Shown here: positions 42,018 to 49,680 of the stretch, piece by piece
Position numbering within the stretch: position 1 is the first letter of the stretch
Layout: every line of letters starts with the position of its first letter
Assembly: GCF_022808775.1 (NCBI RefSeq)
Contig: NZ_JAKZLA010000004.1
Location: 248,001-312,000 of the forward strand
Source of the DNA: Geothrix terrae
GTDB taxonomy: Bacteria; Acidobacteriota; Holophagae; Holophagales; Holophagaceae
Length of the DNA stretch: 64,000 bases
Direction: 5' to 3'
The notes under the pieces: generated by a model
The model's database searches: none
Seen by the model: the letters and a program-made list of their open reading frames with translations, nothing else
What the model was told of the DNA's origin: nothing
Position numbers and translations under genes: made by a program

Positions 42018-42776
42018 ATGTCCCAAAGCGCCGTCATTCCCGGCTCGACGCCGCAGACTCCCCACGAGGAACTGGCCAACAGCCTCACTCACGGGCTGGG
42101 CGCGGCCCTCGCCATCGCAGGCCTCGTGCTCATGGTGGTGGAGGCGGCCCTCCACGGCACGGCCCGGGACGTGGTGGGCGCGGCCATCTTCGGCTCGGCC
42201 CTCATCCTGCTCTACGTCATGTCCACCCTCTACCACGCCTTCCGCGGCCCCCGGGTGAAGCTGGTCTTCAAGGTCTTCGACCACTCGGCCATTTTCGTGC
42301 TCATCGCCGGCACCTACACGCCCTTCTGCCTGTCGGCCCTGGGCCGCGTCAGCCCGGGCTGGGGCTGGACCGTCTTCGGCCTGGTGTGGGGCCTCGCCGT
42401 GGCGGGCATCACCTTCAAGGGCATCTTCTACGGCCGCATCGCCAAGGCCGCCCTACGTCCACCGCCGGTGGACCACCTGCACACCCCGCTGGTCACGCCC
42501 GTGGATCCCGCCTTCGTGAAACGCATGGGCTGGATCTCCACGGGCATCTACCTGCTCATGGGCTGGATCATCCTCATCGCCGCGGCGCCCCTGGGCCGCT
42601 CGCTCTCCGCCCACGGCCTCTACTGGCTCTTCGGCGGCGGTGTCTTCTACAGCGTGGGCGCGGCCATCTACAGCCTGAAGAAGCTGCCCTACCACCACGC
42701 GCTCTGGCATCTGTTCGTGGTGGCGGGGAGCGCCTGCCACGTCTTCGCCGTGCTCTTCCACGTGATCCCGGGCTAG
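42018..42776 (+). CDS. Hemolysin III/PAQR-family membrane protein
   Basis: 252 residues, seven predicted TM helices. Conserved PAQR/HlyIII signatures: EELANSLTHGLGAALA at the N-terminus, STLYHAF in the second helix region, and HHALWHLFVVAGSACHVFAVL at the C-terminal end; these give the three metal-site histidines of the family. Bacterial relatives include TrhA, linked to membrane energetics homeostasis; haemolytic activity should not be assumed. The final TAG is shared with the opposing stop codon of the methyltransferase gene (CTAG palindrome). Confidence 0.9.
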   Translation: MSQSAVIPGSTPQTPHEELANSLTHGLGAALAIAGLVLMVVEAALHGTARDVVGAAIFGSALILLYVMSTLYHAFRGPRVKLVFKVFDHSAIFVLIAGTYTPFCLSALGRVSPGWGWTVFGLVWGLAVAGITFKGIFYGRIAKAALRPPPVDHLHTPLVTPVDPAFVKRMGWISTGIYLLMGWIILIAAAPLGRSLSAHGLYWLFGGGVFYSVGAAIYSLKKLPYHHALWHLFVVAGSACHVFAVLFHVIPG

Positions 42777-43537
42777 GACCGGCGCGCCACCACCACCAGG
42801 TCCGCCGACGTGGGGCTCCAGGCCTCGCCGGTCATGGTGCCGAGGGCCTCGCGCACCTCGAAGCCCGCGGCAGCGAGCAGGGCCTCCACCTCGGCGCGCC
42901 GCCAGGCGCGCAGCTGGACCTCCTCGGCGGACACCACCTCCACGGGCGGCTCGGCGCCCGGGCACCAGCGCAGGCGCACGGGCGTGAAGGTCAGGCGGCC
43001 GCCGGGCCGGGCGGTCATCAGGCGCAGGAAGACCGTCTCCGCGCCGTCCTCCCCGGGCAGGACCACCGCGGGCAGGGCGCGCTCGCCGCGGTCCAGGATC
43101 CGATCGTAGTTCAAGGTCTGGAGCAGGAAGAGCCCGCCCGGCAGGAGCCGCGACGCCAGCCCCTCGAAGCAGCGGCGCAGGTCCGTGTCCTCCGTGAGGT
43201 GGGGCAGCGTGTTGCCCACGCAGAGGGCCCCGCCCTGGCCCGGATCCACCAGGCCCGCCAGATCCGTCAGGCTGCCCTGCACGTAGCGGCCGGCCGGATC
43301 GGCCTCGCGGGCCGCCGCGAGCTGGGCGGGCGAGGCGTCCACGCCCGTGGGCTCGAAGCCCAGCGAGGCCAGCAGACGGGCGTGCTCGCCCGTGCCGCAG
43401 CCCAGGTCCAGCACCCGTTGCGAGGGCGCCCCGGCCAGCACGCGCTGGAGGAGGGGCGCCTCGCGCTTCAGGCGCTGGGGCCAGTCGATGAGGCTCCGGT
43501 AGTCGATGCGGCCGTAGCGGTCGGGCTTGGGCTCCAC
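42773..43537 (-). CDS. SAM-dependent class I methyltransferase
   Basis: 254 residues from a GTG start at 43537 (AGGA about eight bases upstream). Motif I LDLGCGTGEHARLLA near residue 45, motif II GVDASPAQLAAAR, then GALCVGNTLPHL as post-I/motif IV. It is a Methyltransf_11/25-type small-molecule or lipid methylase; substrate unknown. Four bases separate it from the membrane-protein gene at 43542 upstream, so they probably form one transcript. Its stop codon overlaps the hemolysin-III stop in the opposite direction. Confidence 0.83.
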   Translation of the reverse strand: MEPKPDRYGRIDYRSLIDWPQRLKREAPLLQRVLAGAPSQRVLDLGCGTGEHARLLASLGFEPTGVDASPAQLAAAREADPAGRYVQGSLTDLAGLVDPGQGGALCVGNTLPHLTEDTDLRRCFEGLASRLLPGGLFLLQTLNYDRILDRGERALPAVVLPGEDGAETVFLRLMTARPGGRLTFTPVRLRWCPGAEPPVEVVSAEEVQLRAWRRAEVEALLAAAGFEVREALGTMTGEAWSPTSADLVVVARRS

Positions 43538-43541
43538 GGCG

Positions 43542-44105
43542 TCAGATCCTCGGCCAGAGCCATCCGAAGACGCCGGCGCTCAGCAGGCCGTAGATGAGGC
43601 CGTCGAGCAGGTCCTTGAGCACGCTGCCGCAGGGCTTGCCCATCCAGATCCCCGCCTGGACGCTGCCGCCCGCATAGGTGAGGAAGGACACCGTGCCCAC
43701 GACGCGGAACACCTGGAGGTAGTGGGTGCCGGCGCCCAGGGTGTGGCCCGCCACGTAGGCCGCCATGAAGGCCACGGCCGCGGCGAAGAGGAACCACTGG
43801 ATCATGGCTTTGCCCATCCTGGGCACGCCGTTGGGAACCAGCACCAGGAAGCCCACGGGGCCTTCCTTGTATTTCTGCTGGACCTCGGGCTTGCCCATGT
43901 CCTTCATGTCTCCGCAGCGCGGGATCACGTACTGGCCGGGGGTGGGCGAGTCCTTGCGGATGGCGGCGCGGACCTCATCCTCGTTGGGCAGGGCGCGGTA
44001 GTCCGAGTTGTGCCACTTGAGGACCATGTGGATGAGGCTGCTGGCCACGAAGACGACGACCGCGGACAGCACGATGGGCAGCCAGAGATGGGAGAGCGGG
44101 ACCAT
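43542..44105 (-). CDS. Integral membrane protein of unknown function
   Basis: 187 residues with about four TM helices (residues 8-28, 102-120, 130-150 and 165-184) and a cytoplasmic or periplasmic loop between TM1 and TM2 (WHNSDYRALPNEDEVRAAI, then PGQYVIPRCGDMKDM). Conserved-looking Gly and Pro residues suggest a real family, but I cannot name it or assign a role. Start ATG 44105 has AGGAG seven or more bases upstream. It is the first gene of a pair with the methyltransferase. Confidence 0.75.
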   Translation of the reverse strand: MVPLSHLWLPIVLSAVVVFVASSLIHMVLKWHNSDYRALPNEDEVRAAIRKDSPTPGQYVIPRCGDMKDMGKPEVQQKYKEGPVGFLVLVPNGVPRMGKAMIQWFLFAAAVAFMAAYVAGHTLGAGTHYLQVFRVVGTVSFLTYAGGSVQAGIWMGKPCGSVLKDLLDGLIYGLLSAGVFGWLWPRI

Positions 44106-44165
44106 GGGGTGGGCTCCTGTGAGAGGTTGGGGTGCCCGTAGGGTGGCCCTGCGCGCCCGGGCGCG

Positions 44166-44690
44166 TCAAGCCTTCGGCCGTCGCGGCTTCCGGGGCCCCG
44201 GCGCGGAGCGGTGCCCCGAATCCGCGTCCACGGCGTCGATCCACCCGGCGCGGGCTTTCGGAAAGGCGTCGGCATAGGGCACGTAGGGCTTCAGGTCCAG
44301 CACCGGCGTGCCGTCCAGCAGGTCCACGCCCCGCAGGCGCAGGGTGCGGCCCTCCACGGCCACCAGCTCCACGCAGGACAGGCCGATGGGGTTGGGCCGG
44401 TGGGGCGAGCGCGTGGCCAGCACGCCGCGCTTGGCCCGGGGTCCCCGAGGCGGCTGCACCAGCGGTGCCCAGCCTTCGCTCAGGTGGAAGGCGAAGAGGA
44501 TCCACACGCGCTCGAAGCCCTCCAGGTCGCGCAATACCGTTTCCGGCAGCGAGGGATCCAGCTCCAGCGTGGCCTCGGCGGGCGCGCCCGTCTCCGTGCC
44601 CTCGACCACCGTGGGCTGGTGGGGTGCGTCGATGCGCGTCATGTAGGGCGAGCGCAGGATTCCGATGGGATGGAAGGTGAAGGATGCCAT
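44166..44690 (-). CDS. trmO: tRNA m6t6A37 methyltransferase TrmO (TsaA-like)
   Basis: 174 residues with a TsaA-like beta-barrel. Signatures: FHPIGILRSPYMTRIDAPHQ at the N-terminus, GFERVWILFAFH, ATRSPHRPNPIGLS and DLLDGTPVLDLKPYVPYAD. TrmO N6-methylates t6A37 in tRNAs that read ACY codons, tuning decoding. The C-terminal tail (PGPRKPRRPKA) is basic. No ribosome site precedes ATG 44690; TACCCT ends six bases upstream on this strand. It is divergent from the hydrolase gene with only 37 bases between start codons. Confidence 0.9.
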   Translation of the reverse strand: MASFTFHPIGILRSPYMTRIDAPHQPTVVEGTETGAPAEATLELDPSLPETVLRDLEGFERVWILFAFHLSEGWAPLVQPPRGPRAKRGVLATRSPHRPNPIGLSCVELVAVEGRTLRLRGVDLLDGTPVLDLKPYVPYADAFPKARAGWIDAVDADSGHRSAPGPRKPRRPKA

Positions 44691-44696
44691 GCCCGA

Positions 44697-44702
44697 AGGG
44701 TA
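44697..44702 (-). promoter_or_regulatory. Candidate -10 box (TACCCT) of trmO, leaderless start
   Basis: CGCTACCCT on the minus strand, with exactly six bases (TCGGGC) before the trmO ATG. It is back-to-back with the TATCCT box of the divergent hydrolase; 13 bases separate the two, so both cannot be bound by RNA polymerase at once. Confidence 0.45.
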
Positions 44703-44715
44703 GCGTCCCGGCGGC

Positions 44716-44721
44716 TATCCT
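44716..44721 (+). promoter_or_regulatory. Candidate -10 box (TATCCT), leaderless start
   Basis: CGGCTATCCTGG with six bases (GGGGCC) before ATG 44728, the same geometry as the box at 24095. Paired divergently with the trmO box. Confidence 0.45.
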
Positions 44722-44727
44722 GGGGCC

Positions 44728-45564
44728 ATGGACGCCCTGAACTCCGCGCGCCGACCTGAGCCCATCGTGCGCCGACCTGAGCCCATGACGGGGGCCCTGA
44801 CGCACCTCACGGTCGCCGGCCTGCGCCTCGAAATCCGCGACTTCCCCGCCGCCGCCGAAGGGCGGCCCACCCTCCTGCTGCTGCACGAAGGCCTCGGCTG
44901 CGCGGCCCTGTGGCGGGACTTCCCGCGGAAGCTGGCGGAGGCCACGGGATGCCGGGTGGTGGCGGGATCCCGCGCGGGCTACGGCAGCTCCGACCCCTAC
45001 CCGGAGCCGCGCACGCCCCGGTACCTGCACCGCGAGGCGGAGGAGGCCCTGCCCGCCTTCCTCGCGGCCCTGGACATCGAACACCCGGTGCTCATCGGCC
45101 ACAGCGACGGCGGCAGCATCGCCCTGATCTTCGCCAGCGCCTTTCCGGACGCGCCTCTGGGTGTGGCCGTCCTGGCCCCCCACGAATTCGTCGAGGAGGA
45201 GACCCTGGCGGGCCTGCGGGCGGCCCGGAAGGCCTGGGCCACCACGCACTGGCCCCGGAGGCTGACCCACTACCATGCCGACGCGCCCCGGGTCTTCCGC
45301 GAGTGGAACGACACCTGGCTGTCGCCGGCCTTCCGCGACTGGAGCATCGAGGCCTGCCTGCGCGACATCCGCTGCCCGGTCCTGGCCATCCAGGGCGAGG
45401 ACGACGAGTACGCCACCCTGCGGCAGATCGACGTCATCGCCGAGCAGGTGAAGGGGACGCGGCTGCTCAAGCTGCCCCGGTGCGGGCATGCCCCCCACCA
45501 GGACCAGGAAGCCCAGGTGCTCGCGGCGCTGGCGGACTTCGTCGGCCAGCTGCCCCGGCGCTGA
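44728..45564 (+). CDS. Alpha/beta-fold hydrolase
   Basis: 278 residues, no signal peptide. Canonical fold: oxyanion motif LLLLHEGLGCAALW (HEG rather than HGG), nucleophile Ser in LIGHSDGGSIAL, acid in IQGEDDEYAT, and His in RCGHAPHQDQ. Relatives include prolyl aminopeptidase-like and haloperoxidase-like esterases; the substrate is unknown. Start 44728 fits the -10-to-ATG geometry; a second ATG at 44785 would skip a 19-residue leader containing a duplicated RRPEP motif encoded by an 18-base tandem repeat. Convergent with the kinase gene, with seven bases between stops. Confidence 0.82.
   Translation: MDALNSARRPEPIVRRPEPMTGALTHLTVAGLRLEIRDFPAAAEGRPTLLLLHEGLGCAALWRDFPRKLAEATGCRVVAGSRAGYGSSDPYPEPRTPRYLHREAEEALPAFLAALDIEHPVLIGHSDGGSIALIFASAFPDAPLGVAVLAPHEFVEEETLAGLRAARKAWATTHWPRRLTHYHADAPRVFREWNDTWLSPAFRDWSIEACLRDIRCPVLAIQGEDDEYATLRQIDVIAEQVKGTRLLKLPRCGHAPHQDQEAQVLAALADFVGQLPRR
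44748..44786 (+). repeat. 18-bp direct repeat across two alternative starts
   Basis: An identical 18-base unit (GCGCCGACCTGAGCCCAT) at 44748-44765 and 44769-44786, with a 21-base period. It encodes RRPEP twice and ends at ATG 44785, so the upstream start could be a product of a small duplication. Confidence 0.75.
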
Positions 45565-45571
45565 GGGCGGC

Positions 45572-47707
45572 TCACAGCCGGGACGTGGCGCCGCCGCTGG
45601 CGGCCAGCGCCTTCAGGATCTCCACCACCTCGGCGGCCGACTGGGGCCGGTCCTCCGGGCGCTTGGCCATGAGCCGGGCCACCAGGAGGCCCAGGTCCGG
45701 AGGAAGGTCCGGCACGGCCTCGGCCAGGGCCGGCGGCGCCGCGTCCAGGTGCAGGGCCAGCAGATCTTCGATGCGGGGGCTCTCGAAGGGCGGGCTTCCC
45801 GAACACAGCTCGAAGAGCATGATCCCCAGCGCGTAGAGATCGGCCCGGGCATCCACCCGTTCGCCGCGGATCTGTTCGGGGGACATGTACCGCGGCGAGC
45901 CGATGAGGTTCTCGGCGTCTCCCGGCGTGGCGCCGGCGGCCGGCGCGGCGAGGCCGAAATCCATGATCTTGGCGTCGCCCCGGGTGTCGAACAGCACGTT
46001 CGCCGGCTTGATGTCCCGGTGGACCACGCCCACGAGGTGGGCCGCCTCCAGGCCCTCCGAGACCTGGCGGGCGATGCGCAACACGAGCGGCAGCGGGAGG
46101 CGCCCCCGCCCTTCCAGCAGCTCCCGGAGGGTGGTGCCACGCAGGTATTCCATCGTCACGAAGGGGATGCCATCGCTCTCGCCGAAGTCATGGATGCGGA
46201 GCACGTAGCGGTGGGTGATCCGCCGGGCCAGCCGGATCTCCTGCTTGAGCCGGTCGAGGAAGGCCGGGACCGAGGCCAGGGCGGGCCGGACCACCTTCAG
46301 GGCCACCTCCTCGTCGAGCTGCAGGTCGCGCACCTGGAGGACCACGCCCATCCCGCCCCGGCCCAGCAGCCGTTCCACCCGGTAGCGGCCGGCGAAGGTC
46401 GCCCCGATCCGGAGCGGGCCGGGCAGCGGCTCGTCCGCCGGCATGGCCGCGGGCGGCGCCAGGCGCAGGGTGGCCTCATCGTCGCGGACCGGAGGAGAAG
46501 ACGCGGAAGGCCGCCGGGTCGCGGCCAGCAAGGCCAGGAGTTCATCCTTGGCCTTCAGCTCCGCCACCATCGACTTGAAGGTCCGGGTCAGCACGCCCAC
46601 CTCGTCCTGGCTGGGCGTCAGGGCCAGGGGCCCGGGATGCTCCCCGGCCGCCAGGGCCTCCGTGGCCGTGGCGAGTTCCTTCAGCGGGGCCGTCACCTTC
46701 CGGGCCGAGCGCAGGCTGAGGCCCAGCGTCACGAGAAGCCCCGCGGCCCCGGCGGCGAGGATGGCCCGCTGGAGGTTGCGGAACGGCGCCAGCAGGGGAT
46801 CCACGGGCATCAGCAGGACATCGGCCATCTCCAGGTCGAGGGCGTTCACGCCCCGGATGGGGGAGACCAGCCCCAGGTAGCTCAGCCCGCCCACCCGGAA
46901 GCGCAGCACGCCGGAGCCCTGGCCATCGAGGACCCGGCCCCGCACCGCCAGGAGGGACGGCTCCCGGGCGAGGAGACGGTCGAGCTCGCCGGAGCCCGGG
47001 AGGGTCGCGCCCAGGGTCTGGAAGCGGCTGAGCAGGACCAGGTGGGGCGCGGGGTCGCCCCGCTGCGGCCCGGCCACGGCCATGCGGCGCAGGTCCAGGG
47101 CGATCCGGTCATCCACCCGCACGCCCACCAGCATGGCCCCGAGCGCGCGGCCCCCGGGGGACCGCAGCGGCCGCGCCACCGCGTGGTAGACCCCGGGGCG
47201 GTTCCCCCAGTCCACGCGCAGGAAGCCCCGGTAGGAGGGTCCGGGATGACCGGCCGCCTCGGCCTCCTCGGGGGCCAGGGCCATCTGCAGGATCCCCGCC
47301 TCCGGGAAGTCCGTGCGCCCGCCGGGGCCGGTGGTGGCCAGCAGGGTGCCGTCGGGCTTCACCACCAGGGCGAGGTCGGCCCCGAGGCGCGGCAGGTTGT
47401 CCGCCAGCGTATCCGCCAGGCTCGCGGAGGCGCCCGATTCCAGCGCCTGCTCCACCAGGGCGACGTTGCCCGAGTACTCGGTGAAGACCTCCAGGCCCGC
47501 GTCCAGCGACCGCCCCTGCTGTTCGAAGGCGCGCTCCACGACGTACCGCCCGGCGGAGAGGCTCGCGGCCGCCGTGGCCCGCGCCCCGCGCTCCGCCTCA
47601 CTGTAGGCCACCCAGAGGATGAGCGCGATGAGGGCGGCGATGGCCGCCGCCTGCCGGAGGAAGAAGGTCCACGCCAGCGTTCGGTACCAGCTCATGGGCT
47701 GCGGCAT
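45572..47707 (-). CDS. Membrane sensor Ser/Thr protein kinase (Cache-like sensor, HAMP, kinase)
   Basis: 711 residues. TM1 (about residues 16-34), an extracytoplasmic sensor region of about 280 residues resembling a double Cache domain (YRGFLRVDWGNRPGVYHAVARPL), TM2 (about 318-338), a HAMP-like linker (KVTAPLKELATATEAL), then a Hanks-type kinase from about residue 435: GRGGMG glycine loop, EVALKVV, HRDIKPAN, DFGLA and YMSPEQI. All catalytic residues are present. Sensor-kinase layout is unusual because Cache and HAMP normally feed histidine kinases or chemoreceptors. Start has GAGGAAGG upstream. Divergent from the cupredoxin gene. Confidence 0.9.
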   Translation of the reverse strand: MPQPMSWYRTLAWTFFLRQAAAIAALIALILWVAYSEAERGARATAAASLSAGRYVVERAFEQQGRSLDAGLEVFTEYSGNVALVEQALESGASASLADTLADNLPRLGADLALVVKPDGTLLATTGPGGRTDFPEAGILQMALAPEEAEAAGHPGPSYRGFLRVDWGNRPGVYHAVARPLRSPGGRALGAMLVGVRVDDRIALDLRRMAVAGPQRGDPAPHLVLLSRFQTLGATLPGSGELDRLLAREPSLLAVRGRVLDGQGSGVLRFRVGGLSYLGLVSPIRGVNALDLEMADVLLMPVDPLLAPFRNLQRAILAAGAAGLLVTLGLSLRSARKVTAPLKELATATEALAAGEHPGPLALTPSQDEVGVLTRTFKSMVAELKAKDELLALLAATRRPSASSPPVRDDEATLRLAPPAAMPADEPLPGPLRIGATFAGRYRVERLLGRGGMGVVLQVRDLQLDEEVALKVVRPALASVPAFLDRLKQEIRLARRITHRYVLRIHDFGESDGIPFVTMEYLRGTTLRELLEGRGRLPLPLVLRIARQVSEGLEAAHLVGVVHRDIKPANVLFDTRGDAKIMDFGLAAPAAGATPGDAENLIGSPRYMSPEQIRGERVDARADLYALGIMLFELCSGSPPFESPRIEDLLALHLDAAPPALAEAVPDLPPDLGLLVARLMAKRPEDRPQSAAEVVEILKALAASGGATSRL

Positions 47708-47728
47708 CGGCCTTCCTCGGTCGGTGGC

Positions 47729-47734
47729 TATACT
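47729..47734 (+). promoter_or_regulatory. Candidate -10 box (TATACT) for the cupredoxin gene
   Basis: TGGCTATACTGG, 18 bases before ATG 47753, in the 45-base gap shared with the divergent kinase gene. Best match in the window to a TATAAT -10 within the recurrent GGCTANNCTGG box. Confidence 0.5.
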
Positions 47735-47752
47735 GGCTCGAATCTACCCCGG

Positions 47753-48448
47753 ATGCCCAGCATGATTCGAGTCCCCGTGAACGGCCTGCCGACCTTGGCC
47801 TTGGCCTTGGCCCTGGCCGTCCCCCTGCCGGCGGGCGGACTGGAGGGCCCCGTGCGGCTGCACGAGAAGGACGGCCGGATCCGCGCCTCCCTGAAGGACT
47901 GCGTGGCCATCCTGGAGCCCATCGACGCGCCGGTGCCGCCGCCCGGGCCCTCGCGGCCCGTGACCATCCGCACCCTGGGCAAGCAGTTCCACCCGCGGGT
48001 CTCCCTGGCCACGCCCGGAACCGAGGTGGCCTTCCCCAACCTCGATCACATCCTCCACAACGTGTTCAGCGTCACCCAGGGCAACCGCTTCGACACGGGC
48101 CAGTACCGGCCCGGGGACGCGCCGAAGGTGACGGTGGCCCGGCCGGGCCTGGTGAAGCTCTACTGCAATGTCCACCACCAGATGAACGCCTTCCTCTGGG
48201 TGGTGACGACGCCCTACGCCCAGGTGCTGGACGGCCGTGCCGGGGTGGCCTTCGACCGGGTCCCGCCGGGGACCTACCGGCTGCGCCTCTGGCATCCCGA
48301 ATCCGGCGAGAAGGCCTGGACCGTGCGGATCGGCGCCGAGGTGGCCCATGGCAGCTGGGACCTGGACCTGTCCCTGCCCGCCCTGGAGCCCCACAAGAAC
48401 AAGTTCGGGCAGGACTACCCGCCCCTGGCGGACGACCGGGCCTACTGA
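47753..48448 (+). CDS. Exported cupredoxin-like copper protein (MauL-like)
   Basis: 231 residues with a signal peptide whose core is the repeat LALALALAV. The mature domain has a type-1 copper pattern: His99/His102 in LDHILHNVFSVT and the loop YCNVHHQMNAFLWVV (Cys138, His141/142, Met144), as in plastocyanin-like proteins annotated as methylamine-utilisation MauL. A C-terminal carboxypeptidase-regulatory-like beta domain follows (VAFDRVPPGTYRLRLWHPES). It could carry electrons or bind copper in the periplasm. Start 47753 or 47762; neither has a ribosome site. It ends next to the opposing outer-membrane barrel gene. Confidence 0.8.
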   Translation: MPSMIRVPVNGLPTLALALALAVPLPAGGLEGPVRLHEKDGRIRASLKDCVAILEPIDAPVPPPGPSRPVTIRTLGKQFHPRVSLATPGTEVAFPNLDHILHNVFSVTQGNRFDTGQYRPGDAPKVTVARPGLVKLYCNVHHQMNAFLWVVTTPYAQVLDGRAGVAFDRVPPGTYRLRLWHPESGEKAWTVRIGAEVAHGSWDLDLSLPALEPHKNKFGQDYPPLADDRAY

Positions 48449-49507
48449 TCAGAACCGCTTCTGCACCACCAGCATCGTCCGGGTGACGGACTCATCCGTG
48501 CCGTCCGTCCGCTGCCGGAGGACCACGAGCGAGGCGATCCAGCGGTGGGGCAGCGGCAGGGACAGGTCGGCCCGGGGCCCGCGCACCCGGCGGTAGTACC
48601 ACCACTCGTCGCCGTTCACGGGATAGAGGGTGCCCGTGGAGGACAGCCGCTGCCAGGTGAGGGTGAGCTGGGGCCAGTAGACCCGCTCGCGGCTGCCCAG
48701 GGCGACCTGGGCCTCCTCCGACGTCTCGCCGGTCTCGCGGTTCCGGGCCCCGGACCACCCGGCTTCCAGGGGCAGGATCGCGTGCCAGGTGCCCGAGGCC
48801 CCGGCCGCGTCCACCACCAGGCGCTGGCGGGCCGCGGGATCATGGCCCGGCAACCGGCGGAGCCGCTCGTCGCCGGGATCCCAGGCCAGGTCCCAGCGCC
48901 CGGCATGGGCCGTCCAGGACCAGGGCCCGGTGTCGACCCGGAGGACCAGCTGTCCGGCGGCGAGGTCCACGCGTCCGCCCAGGAGGTCGCGGACCCGGCC
49001 CGCCGCCACGCGGAGGCCCGCCTCCTCGAGCGTGCCCCCGGCGCCGCGCAGCCCGAACCGCCCGCCGGCGCCCAGGAAGCGGAGGTCCGGATCCCACAGG
49101 GCCTGGGGAGCCAGGAGGCCGCTGCCCTGGAGCCCCAGGCTCAGGGAACCGAAGGCCCGCTCGGACACCCACGACGCGATCCCCCGCGCCACGTCCATCT
49201 GCGTCCCGTTGGAAGGCTGCTGGTCCCAGCGGGCCGCATTGAAGCGGTTGCCGTCGGAGCCCACCGCGGAGCGCGTGCCGGCCTCGACGCGCAGCGGGCC
49301 GGACTCCCAGGCCCAGCGGAGGCGCAGCTGTGCGTCCACGCGGCTGAAGGCCTCCTCCGGCGAGTCCGGAGCCGAGAGCCGGTCCCCCCGGAGGGTCAGC
49401 TCCCAGGCGGGCACCCAGGGGTCGGCAGCCTCCGGAGCGAAGGGACTGGACTCCTGGGCCCCGAGGACCAGGGCCACCAGGGGGAGGATCCAGCAGAGCG
49501 GTCTCAT
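48449..49507 (-). CDS. Outer-membrane beta-barrel protein of unknown function
   Basis: 352 residues with a signal peptide (LCWILPLVALVLGAQ). The mature chain has alternating polar/hydrophobic strands with many Trp, Tyr and Arg, Gly-rich turns, and a C-terminal phenylalanine (MLVVQKRF), the hallmark of BAM-assembled barrels. I cannot name the family; about 14-16 strands are plausible. Start ATG 49507 is fixed by GGAGG four bases upstream; a GGGCTACCAT box lies at 49540-49535. It is convergent with and abuts the cupredoxin gene, which suggests a shared process with the kinase. Confidence 0.78.
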   Translation of the reverse strand: MRPLCWILPLVALVLGAQESSPFAPEAADPWVPAWELTLRGDRLSAPDSPEEAFSRVDAQLRLRWAWESGPLRVEAGTRSAVGSDGNRFNAARWDQQPSNGTQMDVARGIASWVSERAFGSLSLGLQGSGLLAPQALWDPDLRFLGAGGRFGLRGAGGTLEEAGLRVAAGRVRDLLGGRVDLAAGQLVLRVDTGPWSWTAHAGRWDLAWDPGDERLRRLPGHDPAARQRLVVDAAGASGTWHAILPLEAGWSGARNRETGETSEEAQVALGSRERVYWPQLTLTWQRLSSTGTLYPVNGDEWWYYRRVRGPRADLSLPLPHRWIASLVVLRQRTDGTDESVTRTMLVVQKRF

Positions 49508-49534
49508 CAGCCTCCGAAGGAAGCGGTCCTGGCG

Positions 49535-49540
49535 ATGGTA
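49535..49540 (-). promoter_or_regulatory. Candidate -10 box (TACCAT) for the beta-barrel gene
   Basis: GGGCTACCATCG on the minus strand, 27 bases before ATG 49507. The same TACCAT form precedes rsmH. No -35 is seen. Confidence 0.35.
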
Positions 49541-49680
49541 GCCCACCCTGATCGCCCCCGAGGCACCGGAGGGTCTCCCATCTCCAGACCGGATCTGGAG
49601 GGAATCCGCCCCCGCCCCACGCTGGACCCATTCGACCCCGGGCCCCGACTCAGGGACCCGCCCGCGAACGGGAGGCACCC

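Noticed and set aside
45488-47752. Upstream extension of the cupredoxin reading frame by more than 700 codons
   Set aside because: It runs antisense to the kinase gene, shows shadow composition, and the real protein begins with a signal peptide at 47753.
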